A stretch of 64,000 nt of DNA, from the NCBI RefSeq assembly GCF_029227915.1, contig NC_079882.1:16692501-16756500 (forward strand), read 5' to 3'. Made by a program: the position numbers and the translations under genes. Position 1 is the first letter of the stretch; every line of letters starts with the position of its first letter. Source of the stretch: Hydractinia symbiolongicarpus. Taxonomy: Eukaryota; Cnidaria; Hydrozoa; Anthoathecata; Hydractiniidae. The notes beneath the pieces were generated by a model, which had not been told where the DNA came from, made no database searches, and worked only from the letters and a program-made list of their open reading frames with translations. Below, in pieces: positions 11,872-26,225 of the stretch.

Positions 11872-13529
11872 GACTGTGCACGTAGTTAAGAGTGTTGTAA
11901 GGCAACAGCGCTAATGAAAACGACTTGGGACGTTGTAGCGCATTGAGACTGGAACGACTAGTCCAATGGTAACCTGCACAAGCAGATGGAACCACGTGAT
12001 TTACGTGTGAGGCCTTTATTAGACTGCAAAAGACCAAATTACAGCCTTTATAGGACTGTGCACGTAGTTAAGAGTGTTGTAAGGCAACAGCGCTAATGAA
12101 AACGACTTGGGACGTTGTAGCGCATTGAGACTGTAAGGACTAGGCCAATGGTAACCTACGCTGACAGGTGAAACCACGTGATTTACGTGTGAGGACTTTA
12201 TTAGACTGCAAAAGGCCATATTACAGCCTTTATAGGACTGTGCAGGTACTTAAGAGTGTTCTAAGGCCACGGCGCTAAGGAAAACCACTTGGAACGTTGT
12301 AGTGCATTGAGACTGGAAGGAATAGTCCAATGGTAACCTGCGCAGGCAGATGGAACCACGTGATTTACGTGTGAGGACTTTATTAGACTGCAAAAGGCCA
12401 TATTACGGCCTTTATAGGACTGTGCACGTAGTTAAGAGTTTTGTAAGGCAACGGCGCTAATGAAAACGACTTGGGACGTTGTAGCGCATTGAGACTGTAA
12501 GGACTAGACCAATGGGAACCTGTGCAGACAGGTTAAACCACGTGATTTACGAGTGAGGCCTTTATTAGACTGCAAAAGGCCATATTACAGCCTTTATAGG
12601 ACTGTGCACGTAGTTAAGAGTGTTCTAAGGCAACTTCGCCAATGAAAACGACTTGGGACGTTGTAGCGCATTGAGACTGGAAGGACTAGGCCAATGGAAA
12701 ACTGCGCAGACCGGTGAAACCACGTGATTAACGTGTGAGGCCTTTATTTGACTGCAAAGGGCAATACTACAGCCTTTATAGGACTGTGCACGTAGTTAAG
12801 AGTGTCTTAAGGCAACGGCGCTAATGAAAACGAATTGAGACGTTGTAGCACATTGAGACTGGAAGGACTAGGTCAATGGTGACCTGCGCAGACAGGTGAA
12901 ACCACGTGATTTACGTGTGAGACCTTTATTAGACTGCAAAAGGCCATATTACAGCCTTTATAGGACTGTGCACGTAGTTAAAAGTGTTGTAAAGCAACAG
13001 CGCTAATGAAAACGACTTGGGATGTTGTAGTACATTGAGACTGAAAGGACTAGACCAATGGTAACCTGCGCAGGCAGGTGAAACCACGTGATTTACGTAT
13101 GAAGCCTTTACTAGACTGCAAAAGGCCAAATTACAGCCTTTATAGGACTGTGCACGTAGTTAAGAGTGTTGTAAGGCAGCTGCGCTAATGAAAACGACTT
13201 GGGACGTTGTAGCGCATTGAGACTGGAAGGACTAGGCCAATGGTGACCTGCGCAGACCGGTGAAACCACGTGATTAACGTGTGAGGCCTTTATTAGACTG
13301 CAAAGGGCAATACTACAGCCTTTATAGGACTGTGCACGTAGTTAAGAGTGTCTTAAGGCAACGGCCCTAATGAAAACCACTTAAGACGTTGTAGCACATT
13401 GAGACTGGAAGGACTAGGCCAATGGAAACCTGCACAGGCAAATGGAACAACGTGATTTACGTGTGAGGCCTTTATTAGACTGCAAAGGGCCATATTACAG
13501 CCTTCATAGGATTGTGCACGTAGTTAAGA

Positions 13530-14630
13530 GTGTCTTAAGGCAACGGCGCTAATGAAAACGACTTTGGACGTTGTAGCGCATTGAGACTGTAAGGACTAGG
13601 CCAATGGTAACCTACGCCGACAGGTGAAACCACGTGATTTACGTGTGAGGCCTTTATTAGACTGCAAAAGGCCATATTACAGCGTTTATAGGACTGTGCA
13701 GGTAGTTAAGAGTGTTCTAAGGCTACGGCGCTAAGGAAAACCACTTGGAACGTTGTAGTGCATTGAGACTGGAAGGAATAGTCCAATGGTAACCTGAGCA
13801 AGCAGATGGAACCACGTGATTTACGTGTGAGGACTTTATTAGACTGCAAAAGGCCATATTACAGCCTTTATAGGACTGTGCACGTAGTTAAGAGTGTCTT
13901 AAGGCAACGGCGCTAATGAAAACGACTTGAGACGTTGTAGCACCTTGAGACTGGAAGGACTAGGTCAATGGAAACCTGCACAGGCAAATGGAACAACGTG
14001 ATTTACGTGTGAGGCCTTTATTAGACTGCAAAGGGCCATATTACAGCCTTTATAGGACTGTGCACGTAGTTAAGAGTGTCTTAAGGCAACGGCGCTAATG
14101 AAAACGACTTTGGACGTTGTAGCGCATTGAGACTGTAAGGACTAGGCCAATGGTAACCTACGCCGACAGGTGAAACCACGTGATTTACGTGTGAGGCCTT
14201 TATTAGACTGCAAAAGGCCATATTACAGCGTTTATAGGACTGTGCAGGTAGTTAAGAGTGTTCTAAGGCTACGGCGCTAAGGAAAACCACTTGGAACGTT
14301 GTAGTGCATTGAGACTGGAAGGAATAGTCCAATGGTAACCTGCGCAAGCAGATGGAACCACGTGATTTACGTGTGAGGACTTTATTAGTCTGCAAAAGGC
14401 CATATTACAGCCTTTATAGGACTGTGCACGTAGTTAAGAGTGTCTTAAGGCAACGGCGCTAATGAAAACCACTTGAGACGTTGTAGCACCTTGAGACTGG
14501 AAGGACTAGGTCAATGGTGACCTGCGCAGACAGGTGAAACCACGTGATTTACGTGTGAGGCCTTTATTAGACTGCAAAAGGCCATATTACAGCCTTTATA
14601 GGACTGTGCAGGTAGTTAAGAGTGTTCTAA
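13530..14630 (-). repeat. 546-bp (3-monomer) tandem HOR
   Basis: The order of three monomer types repeats after 546 bp. One carries GACTTTGGACG plus CTACGCCGACAGG (near 13560 and 14106), one carries AAGGCTACGGCG (near 13720 and 14266), and one carries TAGCACCTTGAG (near 13940 and 14486). The GACTTTGGACG type also appears near 15745, 17740, 19020 and 20292, showing that the type is reused in longer units. Confidence 0.75.
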
Positions 14631-17600
14631 GGCCACGGCGCTAAGGAAAACCACTTGGAACGTTGTAGCACATTGGGACTGAAAGGACTAGACTAATGGT
14701 AACCTGCGCAGGCAGGTGAAACCACGTGATTTACGTATGAAGCCTTTACTAGACTGCAAAAGGCCAAATTACAGCCTTTATAGGACTGTGCACGTAGTTA
14801 AGAGTGTCTTAAGGCAACGGCGCTAATGAAAACGACTTGAGACGTTGTAGCACATTGAGACTGGAAGGACTAGGCCAATGGAAACCTGCACAGGCAAATG
14901 GAACAACGTGATTTACGTGTGAGGCCTTTATTAGACTGCAAAAGGCCATAATACAGCCTTTATAGGACTAGGACGTAGTTAAGAGTGTTCTAAGGCAACT
15001 TCGCTAATGAAAGCGATTTGGGACGTTGTAGCTCATTGAGACTGGAAGGACTAGGCCAATTGAAACCTGCGCAGACCGGTGAAACCTCGTGATTTACGTA
15101 TGAGGCCTTTATTAGACTGCAAAAGGCCATATTACAGCCTTTATAGGACTGTGCACGTAGTTAAGAGTGTTGTAAAGCAACGGCGCCAATGAAAACGACT
15201 TGGGACGTTGTAGCGCATTGAGACTGTAAGGACTAGGCCAATGGTAACCTGCGCAGACAGGTGAAACCACGTGATTTACGTGTGAGGCCTTTATTAGACT
15301 GCAAAAGGCCATATTACAGCCTTTATAGGACTGTGCACGTAGTTAAGAGTGTTCTAAGGCAACTTCACCAATGAAAACGACTTGGGACGTTGTAGTGCAT
15401 TGAGACTGGAAGGAATAGTCCAATGGTAACCTGCGCAGGCAGATGGAACCACGTGATTTACGTGTGAGGCTTTTATTAGATTGCAAAAGGCGATATTGCA
15501 GGCTTTATAGGACTGTGCACGTAGTTAAGAGTGTTGTAAAGCAACAGCGCTAATAAAAACGACTTGGGACGTTGTAGTACATTGAGACTGAAAGGACTAG
15601 ACCAATGGTAACCTGCGCAGGCAGGTGAAACCACGTGATTTACGTATGAAGCCTTTACTAGACTGCAAAAGGCCAAATTACAGCCTTTATAAGACTGTGC
15701 ACGTAGTTAAGAGTGTTGTAAGGCAGCTGCGCTAATGAAAACGACTTTGGACGTTGTAGCGCATTGAGACTGTAAGGACTAGGCCAATGGTAACCTACGC
15801 CGACAGGTGAAACCACGTGATTTACGTGTGAGGCCTTTATTAGACTGCAAAAGGCCATATTACAGCCTTTATAGGACTGTGCAGGTAGTTAAGAGTGTTC
15901 TAAGGCTACGGCGCTAAGGAAAACCACTTGGAACGTTGTAGTGCATTGAGACTGGAAGGAATAGTCCAATGGTAACCTGCGCAAGCAGATGGAACCACGT
16001 GATTTACATGTGAGGACTTTATTAGACTGCAAAAGGCCATATTACAGCCTTTATAGGACTGTGCACGTAGTTAAGAGTGTCTTAAGGCAACGGCGCTAAT
16101 GAAAACGACTTGAGACGTTGTAGCACCTTGAGACTGGAAGGACTAGGTCAATGGTGACCTGCGCAGACAGGTGAAACCACGTGATTTACGTGTGAGGCCT
16201 TTATTAGACTGCAAAAGGCCATATTACAACCTTTATAGGACTGTGCAGGTAGTTAAGAGTGTTCTAAGGCCACGGCGCTAAGGAAAACCACTTGGAACGT
16301 TGTAGCACATTGGGACTGAAAGGACTAGACTAATGGTAACCTGCGCAGGCAGGTGAAACCACGTGATTTACGTGTGAGGCCTTTATTAGACTGCAAAAGG
16401 CCATATTAGAGCCTTTATAGGACTGTGCACGTAGTTAAGAGTGTTCTAAGGCAACTTCGCCAATGAAAACGACTTGGGACGTTGTAGCGCATTGAGACTG
16501 GAGGGACTAGGCCAATGGTGACCTGCGCAGACAGGTGAAACCACGTGATTTACGTGTGAGGCCTTTATTAGACTGCAAAAGGCCATATTACAGCCTTTAT
16601 AGGACTGTGCAAGTAGTTAAGAGTGTTCTAAGGCCACGGCGCTAAGGAAAACCACTTGGAACGTTGTAGTGCATTGAGACTGGAAGGAATAGTACAATGG
16701 TAACCTGCACAGGCAGATGGAACCACGTAATTTACGTGTGAGGCCTTTATTAGATTGCAAAAGGCGATATTGCAGCCTTTATAGGACTGTGCACGTAGTT
16801 AAGAGTGTTGTAAAGCAACAGCGCTAATGAGAACGACTTGGGTCGTTGTAGCACATTGAGACTGAAAGGACTAGACCAATGGTAACCTGCGCAGGCAGGT
16901 GAAACCACGTGATTTACGTATGAAGCCTTTACTAGACTGCAAAAGGCCATATTACAGCCTTTATAGGACTGTGCACGTAGTTAAGAGTGTTGTAAAGCAA
17001 CGGCGCCAATGAAAACGACTTGGGACGTTGTGGCGCATTGAGACTGTAAGGACTAGGCCAATGGTAACCTGCGCAGACAGGTGTAACCACGTGAATTACG
17101 CGTGAGGCCTTTATTAGACTGCAAAAGGCCATATTGCAGCCTTTATGGGACTGTGCACGTAGTTAAGAGTGTTCTAAGGCAACAGCGCTAATGAGAACGA
17201 CTTGGGTCGTTGTAGCACATTGAGACTGAAAGGACTAGACCAATGGTAACCTGCGCAGGCAGGTGAAACCACGTGATTTACGTATGAAGCCTTTACTAGA
17301 CTGCAAAAGGCCATATTACAGCCTTTATAGGACTGTGCACGTAGTTAAGAGTGTTGTAAGGCAGCTGCGCTAATGAAAATGACTTGGGACGTTGTAGCGC
17401 ATTGAGACTGGAAGGACTAGGCCAATGGTGACCTGCGCAGACCGGTGAAACCACGTGATTAACGTGTGAGGCCTTTATTAGACTGCAAAGGGCAATACTA
17501 CAGCCTTTATAGGACTGTGCACGTAGTTAAGAGTGTCTTAAGGCAACGGCGCTAATGAAAACCACTTAAGACGTTGTAGCACATTGAGACTGGAAGGACT

Positions 17601-18578
17601 AGGCCAATGGAAACCTGCACAGGCAAATGGAACAACGTGATTTACGTGTGAGGCCTTTATTAGACTGCAAAGGGCCATATTACAGCCTTTATAGGACTGT
17701 GCACGTAGTTAAGAGTGTCTTAAGGCAACGGCGCTAATGAAAACGACTTTGGACGTTGTAGCGCATTGAGACTGTAAGGACTAGGCCAATGGTAACCTAC
17801 GTCGACAGGTGAAACCACGTGATTTACGTGTGAGGCCTTTATTAGACTGCAAAGGGCCATATTACAGCCTTTATAGGACTGTGCACGTAGTTAAGAGTGT
17901 CTTAAGGCAACGACGCTAATAAAAGCGACTTGAGACGTTGTAGCACATTGAGACTGGAAGCATTAGGCCAATGGTAACCTGCGCAGGCATGTGAAACCAC
18001 GTGATTTACGTGTGAAGCCTTTATTAGACTGCAAAAGGCCATATTACACCCTTTATAGGACTGTGCACGTAGTTAGGAGTGTTGTAAAGCAACGGCGCCA
18101 ATGAAAACGACTTGGGACGTTGTGGCGCATTGAGACTGTAAGGACTAGGCCAATGGCAACCTGCGCAGACAGGTGTAACCACGTGAATTACGCGTGAGGC
18201 CTTTATTAGACTGCAAAAGGCCATATTGCAGCCTTTATGGGACTGTGTACGTAGTTAAGAGTGTTCTAAGGCAACTTCGCTAATGAAAACGACTTGGAAC
18301 GTTGTAGTGCATTGAGACTGGAAGGAATAGTCCAATGGTAACCTGCACAGGCAGATGGAACCACGTGATTTACGTGTGAGGCTTTTATTAGATTGCAAAA
18401 GGCGATATTGCAGGCTTTATAGGACTGTGCACGTAGTTAAGAGTGTTGTAAAGCAACAGCGCTAATGAAAACGACTTGGGACGTTGTAGTACATTGAGAC
18501 TGAAAGGACTAGACCAATGGTAACCTGCGCAGGCAGGTGAAACCACGTGATTTACGTATGAAGCCTTTACTAGACTGC

Positions 18579-21122
18579 AAAAGGCCAAATTACAGCCTTT
18601 ATAGGACTGTGCACGTAGTTAAGAGTGTTGTAAGGCAGCTGCGCTAATGAAAACGACTTGGGACGTTGTAGCGCATTGAGACTGGAAGGACTAGGCCAAT
18701 GGTGACCTGCGCAGACCGGTGAAACCACGTGATTAACGTGTGAGGCCTTTATTAGACTGCAAAGGGCAATACTACAGCCTTTATAGGACTGTGCACGTAG
18801 TTAAGAGTGTCTTAAGGCAACGGCGCTAATGAAAACCACTTAAGACGTTGTAGCACATTGAGACTGTAAGGACTAGGCCAATGGAAACCTGCACAGGCAA
18901 ATATAACAACGTGATTTACGTGTGAGGCCTTTATTAGACTGCAAAGGGCCATATTACAGCCTTTATAGGACTGTGCACGTAGTTAAGAGTGTCTTAAGGC
19001 AACGGCGCTAATGAAAACGACTTTGGACGTTGTAGCGCATTGAGACTGTAAGGACTAGGCCAATGGTAACCTACGTCGACAGGTGAAACCACGTGATTTA
19101 CGTTGAGGCCTTTATTAGACTGCAAAAGGCCATAATACAGCCTTTATAGGACTAGGACGTAGTTAAGAGTGTTCTAAGGCAACTTCGCTAATGAAAACGA
19201 CTTGGGACGTTGTAGCGCATTGAGACTGGAAGGACTAGGCCAATTGAAACCTGCGCAGACCGGTGAAACCGCGTGATTTACGTATGAGGCCTTTATTAGA
19301 CTGCAAAAGGCCATATTACAGGCTTTATAGGACTGTGCACGTAGTTAAGAGTGTTGTAAAGCAACGGCGCCAATGAAAACGACTTGGGACGTTGTAGCGC
19401 ATTGAGACTGTAAGGACTAGGCCAATGGTAACCTGCGCAGACAGGTGAAACCACGTGATTTACGTGTGAGGCCTTTATTAGACTGCAAAAGGCCATATTA
19501 CAGCCTTTATAGGACTGTGCACGTAGTTAAGAGTGTTCTAAGGCAACTTCACCAATGAAAACGACTTGGGACGTTGTAGTGCATTGAGACTGGAAGGAAT
19601 AGTCCAATGGTAACCTGCGCAGGCAGATGGAACCACGTGATTTACGTGTGAGGCTTTTATTAGACTGCAAAAGGCCATATTACAGCCTTTATAGGACTGT
19701 GCACGTAGTTAAGAGTGTTGTAAAGCAATGGCGCTAATGAAAACGACTTGGGACGTTGTAGCACATGGAGACTGGAAGGACTAGAGCAATGGTAACCTGC
19801 GCAGGCAGGTGAAACCACGTGATTTACTAATAAAGCCTTTACTAGACTACAAAAGGCCAAATTACAGCCTTTATAGGACTGTGCACGTAGTTAAGAGTGT
19901 TGTAAGGCAGCTGCGCTAATGAAAACGACTTGGGACGTTGTAGCGCATTGAGACTGGAAGGACTAGGCCAATGGTGACCTGCGCAGACCGGTGAAACCAC
20001 GTGATTAACGTGTGAGGCCTTTATTAGACTGCAAAGGGCAATACTACAGCCTTTATAGGACTGTGCACGTAGTTAAGAGTGTCTTAAGGCAACGGCGCTA
20101 ATGAAAACCACTTAAGACGTTGTAGCACATTGAGACTGTAAGGACTAGGCCAATGGAAACCTGCACAGGCAAATATAACAACGTGATTTACGTGTGAGGC
20201 CTTTATTAGACTGCAAAGGGCCATATTACAGCCTTTATAGGACTGTGCACGTAGTTAAGAGTGTCTTAAGGCAACGGCGCTAATGAAAACGACTTTGGAC
20301 GTTGTAGCGCATTGAGACTGTAAGGACTAGGCCAATGGTAACCTACGTCGACAGGTGAAACCACGTGATTTACGTTGAGGCCTTTATTAGACTGCAAAAG
20401 GCCATAATACAGCCTTTATAGGACTAGGACGTAGTTAAGAGTGTTCTAAGGCAACTTCGCTAATGAAAACGACTTGGGACGTTGTAGCGCATTGAGACTG
20501 GAAGGACTAGGCCAATTGAAACCTGCGCAGACCGGTGAAACCGCGTGATTTACGTATGAGGCCTTTATTAGACTGCAAAAGGCCATATTACAGGCTTTAT
20601 AGGACTGTGCACGTAGTTAAGAGTGTTGTAAAGCAACGGCGCCAATGAAAACGACTTGGGACGTTGTAGCGCATTGAGACTGTAAGGACTAGGCCAATGG
20701 TAACCTGCGCAGACAGGTGAAACCACGTGATTTACGTGTGAGGCCTTTATTAGACTGCAAAAGGCCATATTACAGCCTTTATAGGACTGTGCACGTAGTT
20801 AAGAGTGTTCTAAGGCAACTTCACCAATGAAAACGACTTGGGACGTTGTAGTGCATTGAGACTGGAAGGAATAGTCCAATGGTAACCTGCGCAGGCAGAT
20901 GGAACCACGTGATTTACGTGTGAGGCTTTTATTAGACTGCAAAAGGCCATATTACAGCCTTTATAGGACTGTGCACGTAGTTAAGAGTGTTGTAAAGCAA
21001 TGGCGCTAATGAAAACGACTTGGGACGTTGTAGCACATGGAGACTGGAAGGACTAGAGCAATGGTAACCTGCGCAGGCAGGTGAAACCACGTGATTTACT
21101 AATAAAGCCTTTACTAGACTAC
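18579..21122 (-). repeat. 1272-bp (7-monomer) tandem duplication, nearly identical copies
   Basis: Positions of about 18579-19850 and 19851-21122 match base for base wherever I compared them. Private markers include AAATATAACAACG (18899 and 20171), CTACGTCGACAGG, the shortened TTACGTTGAGG, AACCGCGTG and TTTACTAATAAAG. Flanking sequence diverges on both sides: GACTGCAA against GACTACAA on the left, and GAGTGTTG against GAGTTTTG on the right. The period is 7 x 182 minus 2. The near absence of differences implies a recent event. Confidence 0.88.
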
Positions 21123-23568
21123 AAAAGGCCAAATTACAGCCTTTATAGGACTGTGCACGTAGTTAAGAGTTTTGTAAGGCAGCGGCGCTAATGAAAACGA
21201 CTTGGGACGTTGTAGCGCATTGAGACTGTAAGGACTAGACCAATGGTAACCTGTGCAGACAGGTTAAACCACGTGATTTACGTGTGAGGCCTTTATTAGA
21301 CTGCAAAAGGCCATATTACAGCCTTTATAGGACTGTGCACGTAGTTAAGACTGCTCTAAGGCAACTTCGCCAATGAAAACGACTTGGGACGTTGTAGCGC
21401 ATTGAGACTGGAAGGACTAGGCCAATGGTGACCTGCGCAGACAGGTGAAACCACGTGATTTACGTGTGAGGCCTTTATTAGACTGCAAAAGGCCATATTA
21501 CAGCCTTTATAGGACTGTGCAGGTAGTTAAGAGTGTTCTAAGGCCACGGCGCTAAGGAAAACCACTTGGAACGTTGTAGTGCATTGAGACTGGAAGGAAT
21601 AGTACAATGGTAACCTGCACAGGCAGATGGAACCACGTAATTTACGTGTGAGGCCTTTATTAGATTGCAAAAGGCGATATTGCAGCCTTTATAGGACTGT
21701 GCACGTAGTTAAGAGTGTTGTAAAGCAACAGCGCTAATGAAAACGACTTGAGACGTTGTAGCACCTTGAGACTGGAAGGACTAGGTCAATGGTGACCTGC
21801 GCAGACAGGTGAAACCACGTGATTTACGTGTGAGGCCTTTATTAGACTGCAAAAGGCCATATTACAGCCTTTATAGGACTGTGCAGGTAGTTAAGAGTGT
21901 TCTAAGGCCACGGCGCTATGGAAAACCACTTGGAACGTTGTAGCACATTGGGACTGAAAGGACTAGACTAATGGTAACCTGCGCAGGCAGGTGAAACCAC
22001 GTGATTTACGTATGAAGCCTTTACTAGACTGCAAAAGGCCAAATTACAGCCTTTATAGGACTGTGCACGTAGTTAAGAGTGTCTAAAGGCAACGGCGCTA
22101 ATGAAAACGACTTGAGACGTTGTAGCACATTGAGACTGGAAGGACTAGGCCAATGGAAACCTGCACAGGCAAATGGAACAACGTGATTTACGTTGAGGCC
22201 TTTATTAGACTGCAAAAGGCCATAATACAGCCTTTATAGGACTAGGACGTAGTTAAGAGTGTTCTAAGGCAACTTCGCTAATGAAAACGACTTGGGACGT
22301 TGTAGCGCATTGAGACTGGAAGGACTAGGCCAATTGAAACCTGCGCAGACCGGTGAAACCACGTGATTTACGTATGAGGCCTTTATTAGACTGCAAAAGG
22401 CCATATTACAGGCTTTATAGGACTGTGCACGTAGTTAAGAGTGTTGTAAAGCAACGGCGCCAATGAAAACGACTTGGGACGTTGTAGCGCATTGAGACTG
22501 TAAGGACTAGGCCAATGGTAACCTGCGCAGACAGGTGAAACCACGTGATTTACGTGTGAGGCCTTTATTAGACTGCAAAAGGCCATATTACAGCCTTTAT
22601 AGGACTGTGCACGTAGTTAAGAGTGTTCTAAGGCAACTTCACCAATGAAAACGACTTGGGACGTTGTAGTGCATTGAGACTGGAAGGAATAGTCCAATGG
22701 TAACCTGCGCAGGCAGATGGAACCACGTGATTTACGTGTGAGGCTTTTATTAGACTGCAAAAGGCCATATTACAGCCTTTATAGGACTGTGCACGTAGTT
22801 AAGAGTGTTGTAAAGCAATGGCGCTAATGAAAACGACTTGGGACGTTGTAGCACATGAAGACTGGAAGGACTAGAGCAATGGTAACCTGCGCAGGCAGGT
22901 GAAACCACGTGATTTACTAATAAAGCCTTTACTAGACTACAAAAGGCCAAATTACAGCCTTTATAGGACTGTGCACATAGTTAAGAGTTTTGTAAGGCAG
23001 CGGCGCTAATGAAAACGACTTGGGACGTTGTAGCGCATTGAGACTGTAAGGACTAGACCAATGGTAACCTGTGCAGACAGGTTAAACCACGTGATTTACG
23101 TGTGAGGCCTTTATTAGACTGCAAAAGGCCATATTACAGCCTTTATAGGACTGTGCACGTAGTTAAGAGTGCTCTAAGGCAACTTCGCCAATGAAAACGA
23201 CTTGGGACGTTGTAGCGCATTGAGACTGGAAGGACTAGGCCAATGGTGACCTGCGCAGACAGGTGAAACCACGTGATTTACGTGTGAGGCCTTTATTAGA
23301 CTGCAAAAGGCCATATTACAGCCTTTATAGGACTGTGCAGGTAGTTAAGAGTGTTCTAAGGCCACGGCCCTAAGGAAAACCACTTGGAACGTTGTAGTGC
23401 ATTGAGACTGGAAGGAATAGTACAATGGTAACCTGCACAGGCAGATGGAACCACGTAATTTACGTGTGAGGCCTTTATTAGATTGCAAAAGGCGATATTG
23501 CAGCCTTTATAGGACTGTGCACGTAGTTAAGAGTGTTGTAAAGCAACAGCGCTAATGAAAACGACTTG
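20366..23568 (-). repeat. 1818-bp (10-monomer) spaced duplication
   Basis: About 1385 bp at 20366-21750 recurs at 22184-23568 with a constant 1818-bp offset and only scattered differences. Examples are CCGCGTG against CCACGTG (20541/22359) and AAGACTGCTC against AAGAGTGCTC (21347/23165). The first copy overlaps the right half of the 1272-bp duplication, so a third partial copy of that unit is present. This order of events is inferred from the overlap. Confidence 0.82.
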
Positions 23569-26149
23569 GGTCGTTGTAGCACATTGAGACTGAAAGGACT
23601 AGACCAATGGTAACCTGCGCAGGCAGGTGAAACCACGTGATTTACGTATGAAGCCTTTACTAGACTGCAAAAGGCCAAATTACAGCCTTTATAGGACTGT
23701 GCACGTAGTTAAGAGTGTTGTAAGGCAGCTGCGCTAATGAAAACGACTTGGGACGTTGTAGCGCATTGAGACTGGAAGGACTAGGCCAATGGTGACCTGC
23801 GCAGACCGGTGAAACCACGTGATTAACGTGTGAGGCCTTTATTATACTGCAAAGGGCAATACTACAGCCTTTATAGGACTGTGCACGTAGTTAAGAGTGT
23901 CTTAAGGCAACGGCGCTAATGAAAACGACTTGAGACGTTGTAGCACATTGAGACTGGAAGGACTAGGCCAATGGAAACCTGCACAGGCAAATGGAACAAC
24001 GTGATTTACGTGTGAGGCCTTTATTAGACTGCAAAGGGCCATATTACAGCCTTTATAGGACTGTGCACGTAGTTAAGAGTGTCTTAAGGCAACGGCGCTA
24101 ATGAAAACGACTTTGGACGTTGCAGCGCATTAAGACTGGAAGGACTAGGTCAATGGTGACCTGCGCAGACCTGTGAAACCACGTGATTAACGTGTGAGGC
24201 CTTTATTAGACTGCAAAGGGCCATTTTACAGCCTTTATAGGACTGTGCACGTAGTTAAGAGTGTCTTAAGGCAACGACGCTAATGAAAGCGGCTTGAGAC
24301 GTTGTAGCACATTGAGACTGGAAGGATTAGGCCAATGGTAACCTGCGCAGGCATGTGAAACCACGTGATTTACGTGTGAAGCCTTTATTAGACTGCAAAA
24401 GGCCATATTACACCCTTTATAGGACTGTGCACGTAGTTAGGAGTGTTGTAAAGCAACGGCGCCAATGAAAACGACTTGGGACGTTGTGGCGCATTGAGAC
24501 TGTAAGGACTAGGCCAATGGTAACCTGCGCAGACAGGTGTAACCACGTGATTTACGCGTGAGGCCTTTATTAGACTGCAAAAGGCCATATTGCAGCCTTT
24601 ATGGGACTGTGCACGTAGTTAAAAGTGTTCTAAGGCAACTTCGCTAATGAAAACGAATTGGAACGTTGTAGTGCATTGAGACTGGAAGGAATAGTCCAAT
24701 GATAACCTGCGCAGGCAGATGGAACCACGTGATTTACGTGTGAGGCCTTTATTAGACTGCAAAAGGCCATAATACAGCCCTTATAGGACTGTGGACGTAG
24801 TTAAGAGTGTTCTAAGGCAACTTCGCTAATGAAAACGACTTGGAACGTTGTAGCACATTGAGACTGGAAGGACTACACTAATGTAACCTGCGCAGACCGG
24901 TGAAACCACGTGATTTACGTGTGAGGCCTTTATTAGACTGCAAAAGGCCATATTACAGCCTTTGTAGGACTGTGCACGTATTTAAGAGTGTTGTAAGGCA
25001 ACAGCGATAATGAAAACGACTTGAGACGTTGTAGCGCATTTAGACTGGAAGGAATAGTCCAATGGTAACCTGCGCAGACCGGTGAAACCATTTGATTTAC
25101 GTGTGAGGCCTTTATTAGACTGCAAAAGGCCATATTACAGCCTTTATAGGACTGTTCAGGTAGTTAAGAGTGTTCTAAGGCCACGGCGCTAAGGAAAACC
25201 ACTTGGAACGTTGTAGCACATTGGGACTGAAAGGACTAGACTAATGGTAACCTGCGCAGGCAGGTGAAACCACGTGATTTACGTATGAAGCCTTTACTAG
25301 ACTGCAAAAGGCCAAATTACAGCCTTTATAGGACTGTGCACATAGTTAATAGTGTCTTAAGGCAACGGCGCTAATGAAAACGACTTGAGACGATGTAGCA
25401 CATTGAGACTGGAAGGACTAGGCCAATGGAAACCTGCACAGGCAAATGGAACAACGTGATTTACGTGTGAGGCCTTTATTAGACTGCAAAAGGCCATAAT
25501 ACAGCCTTTATAGGACTAGGACGTAGTTAAGAGTGTTCTAAGGCAACTTCGCTAATGAAAGCGACTTGGGACGTTGTAGCGCATTGAGACTGGAAGGACT
25601 AGGCCAATTGAAACCTGCGCAGACCGGTGAAACCACGTGATTTACGTATGAGGCCTTTATTAGACTGCAAAAGGCCATATTACAGCCTTTATAGGACTGT
25701 GCACGTAGTTAAGAGTGTTCTAAGGCAACTTCACCAATGAAAACGACTTGGGACGTTGTAGTGCATTGAGACTGGAAGGAATAGTCCAATGGTAACCTGC
25801 GCAGGCAGATGGAACCACGTGATTTACGTGTGAGGCTTTTATTAGATTGCAAAAGGCGATATTGCAGGCTTTATAGGACTGTGCACGTAGTTAAGAGTGT
25901 TGTAAAGCAACAGCGCTAATAAAAACGACTTGGGACGTTGTAGTACATTGAGACTGAAAGGACTAGACAAATGGTAACCTGCGCAGGCAGGTGAAACCAC
26001 GTGATTTACGTATGAAGCCTTTACTAGACTGCAAAAGGCCAAATTACAGCCTTTATAGGACTGTGCACGTAGTTAAGAGTGTTGTAAGGCAGCTGCGCTA
26101 ATGAAAACGACTTGAGACGTTGTAGCACATTGAGACTGGAAGGATTAGG

Positions 26150-26225
26150 CCAATGGTAACCTGCGCAGGCCTTTTGCAGTCTAGTAAATCACGTGGTTTC
26201 ACCTGCCTGCGCAGGTTACCATTGG
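26150..26225. other. Orientation-switch junction 1 (reverse to forward, divergent)
   Basis: A reverse monomer ends at CTGCGCAGGC (26170) and a forward monomer starts within GGCCTTTTGCAG, sharing GGC at 26168-26170 as microhomology. Directly after the joint the forward monomer lacks 15 bp between two GTAAA pentamers (GTAAA-GGCTTCATAC-GTAAATC became GTAAATC). The result is a 21-bp perfect inverted repeat (26150-26170 against 26205-26225) around a 34-nt spacer. The arms continue outward as imperfect inverted satellite of roughly 90% identity over the first monomer. Confidence 0.88.

Larger units (their letters stand above)
6261..26170 (-). repeat. 182-bp satellite array, reverse orientation (block A, right part)
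   Basis: About 109 further monomers continue in the same orientation as 1-5510. The first resumes exactly where the transposon split it. Several HOR duplications sit here, annotated separately. Monomer variants fall into recurring classes. Examples are forward-strand CCTTACAACAC, CCTTAAGACAC and CCTTAGAACAC types, and types with AGGAAAACCAC in place of ATGAAAACGAC on the plus strand. No stretch over 300 bases departs from the repeat. Confidence 0.97.

Noticed and set aside
26150-26225. A single site-specific recombinase acting at all orientation switches
   Set aside because: The three joints lie at different monomer positions and show different small deletions or fillers, with no shared core site.
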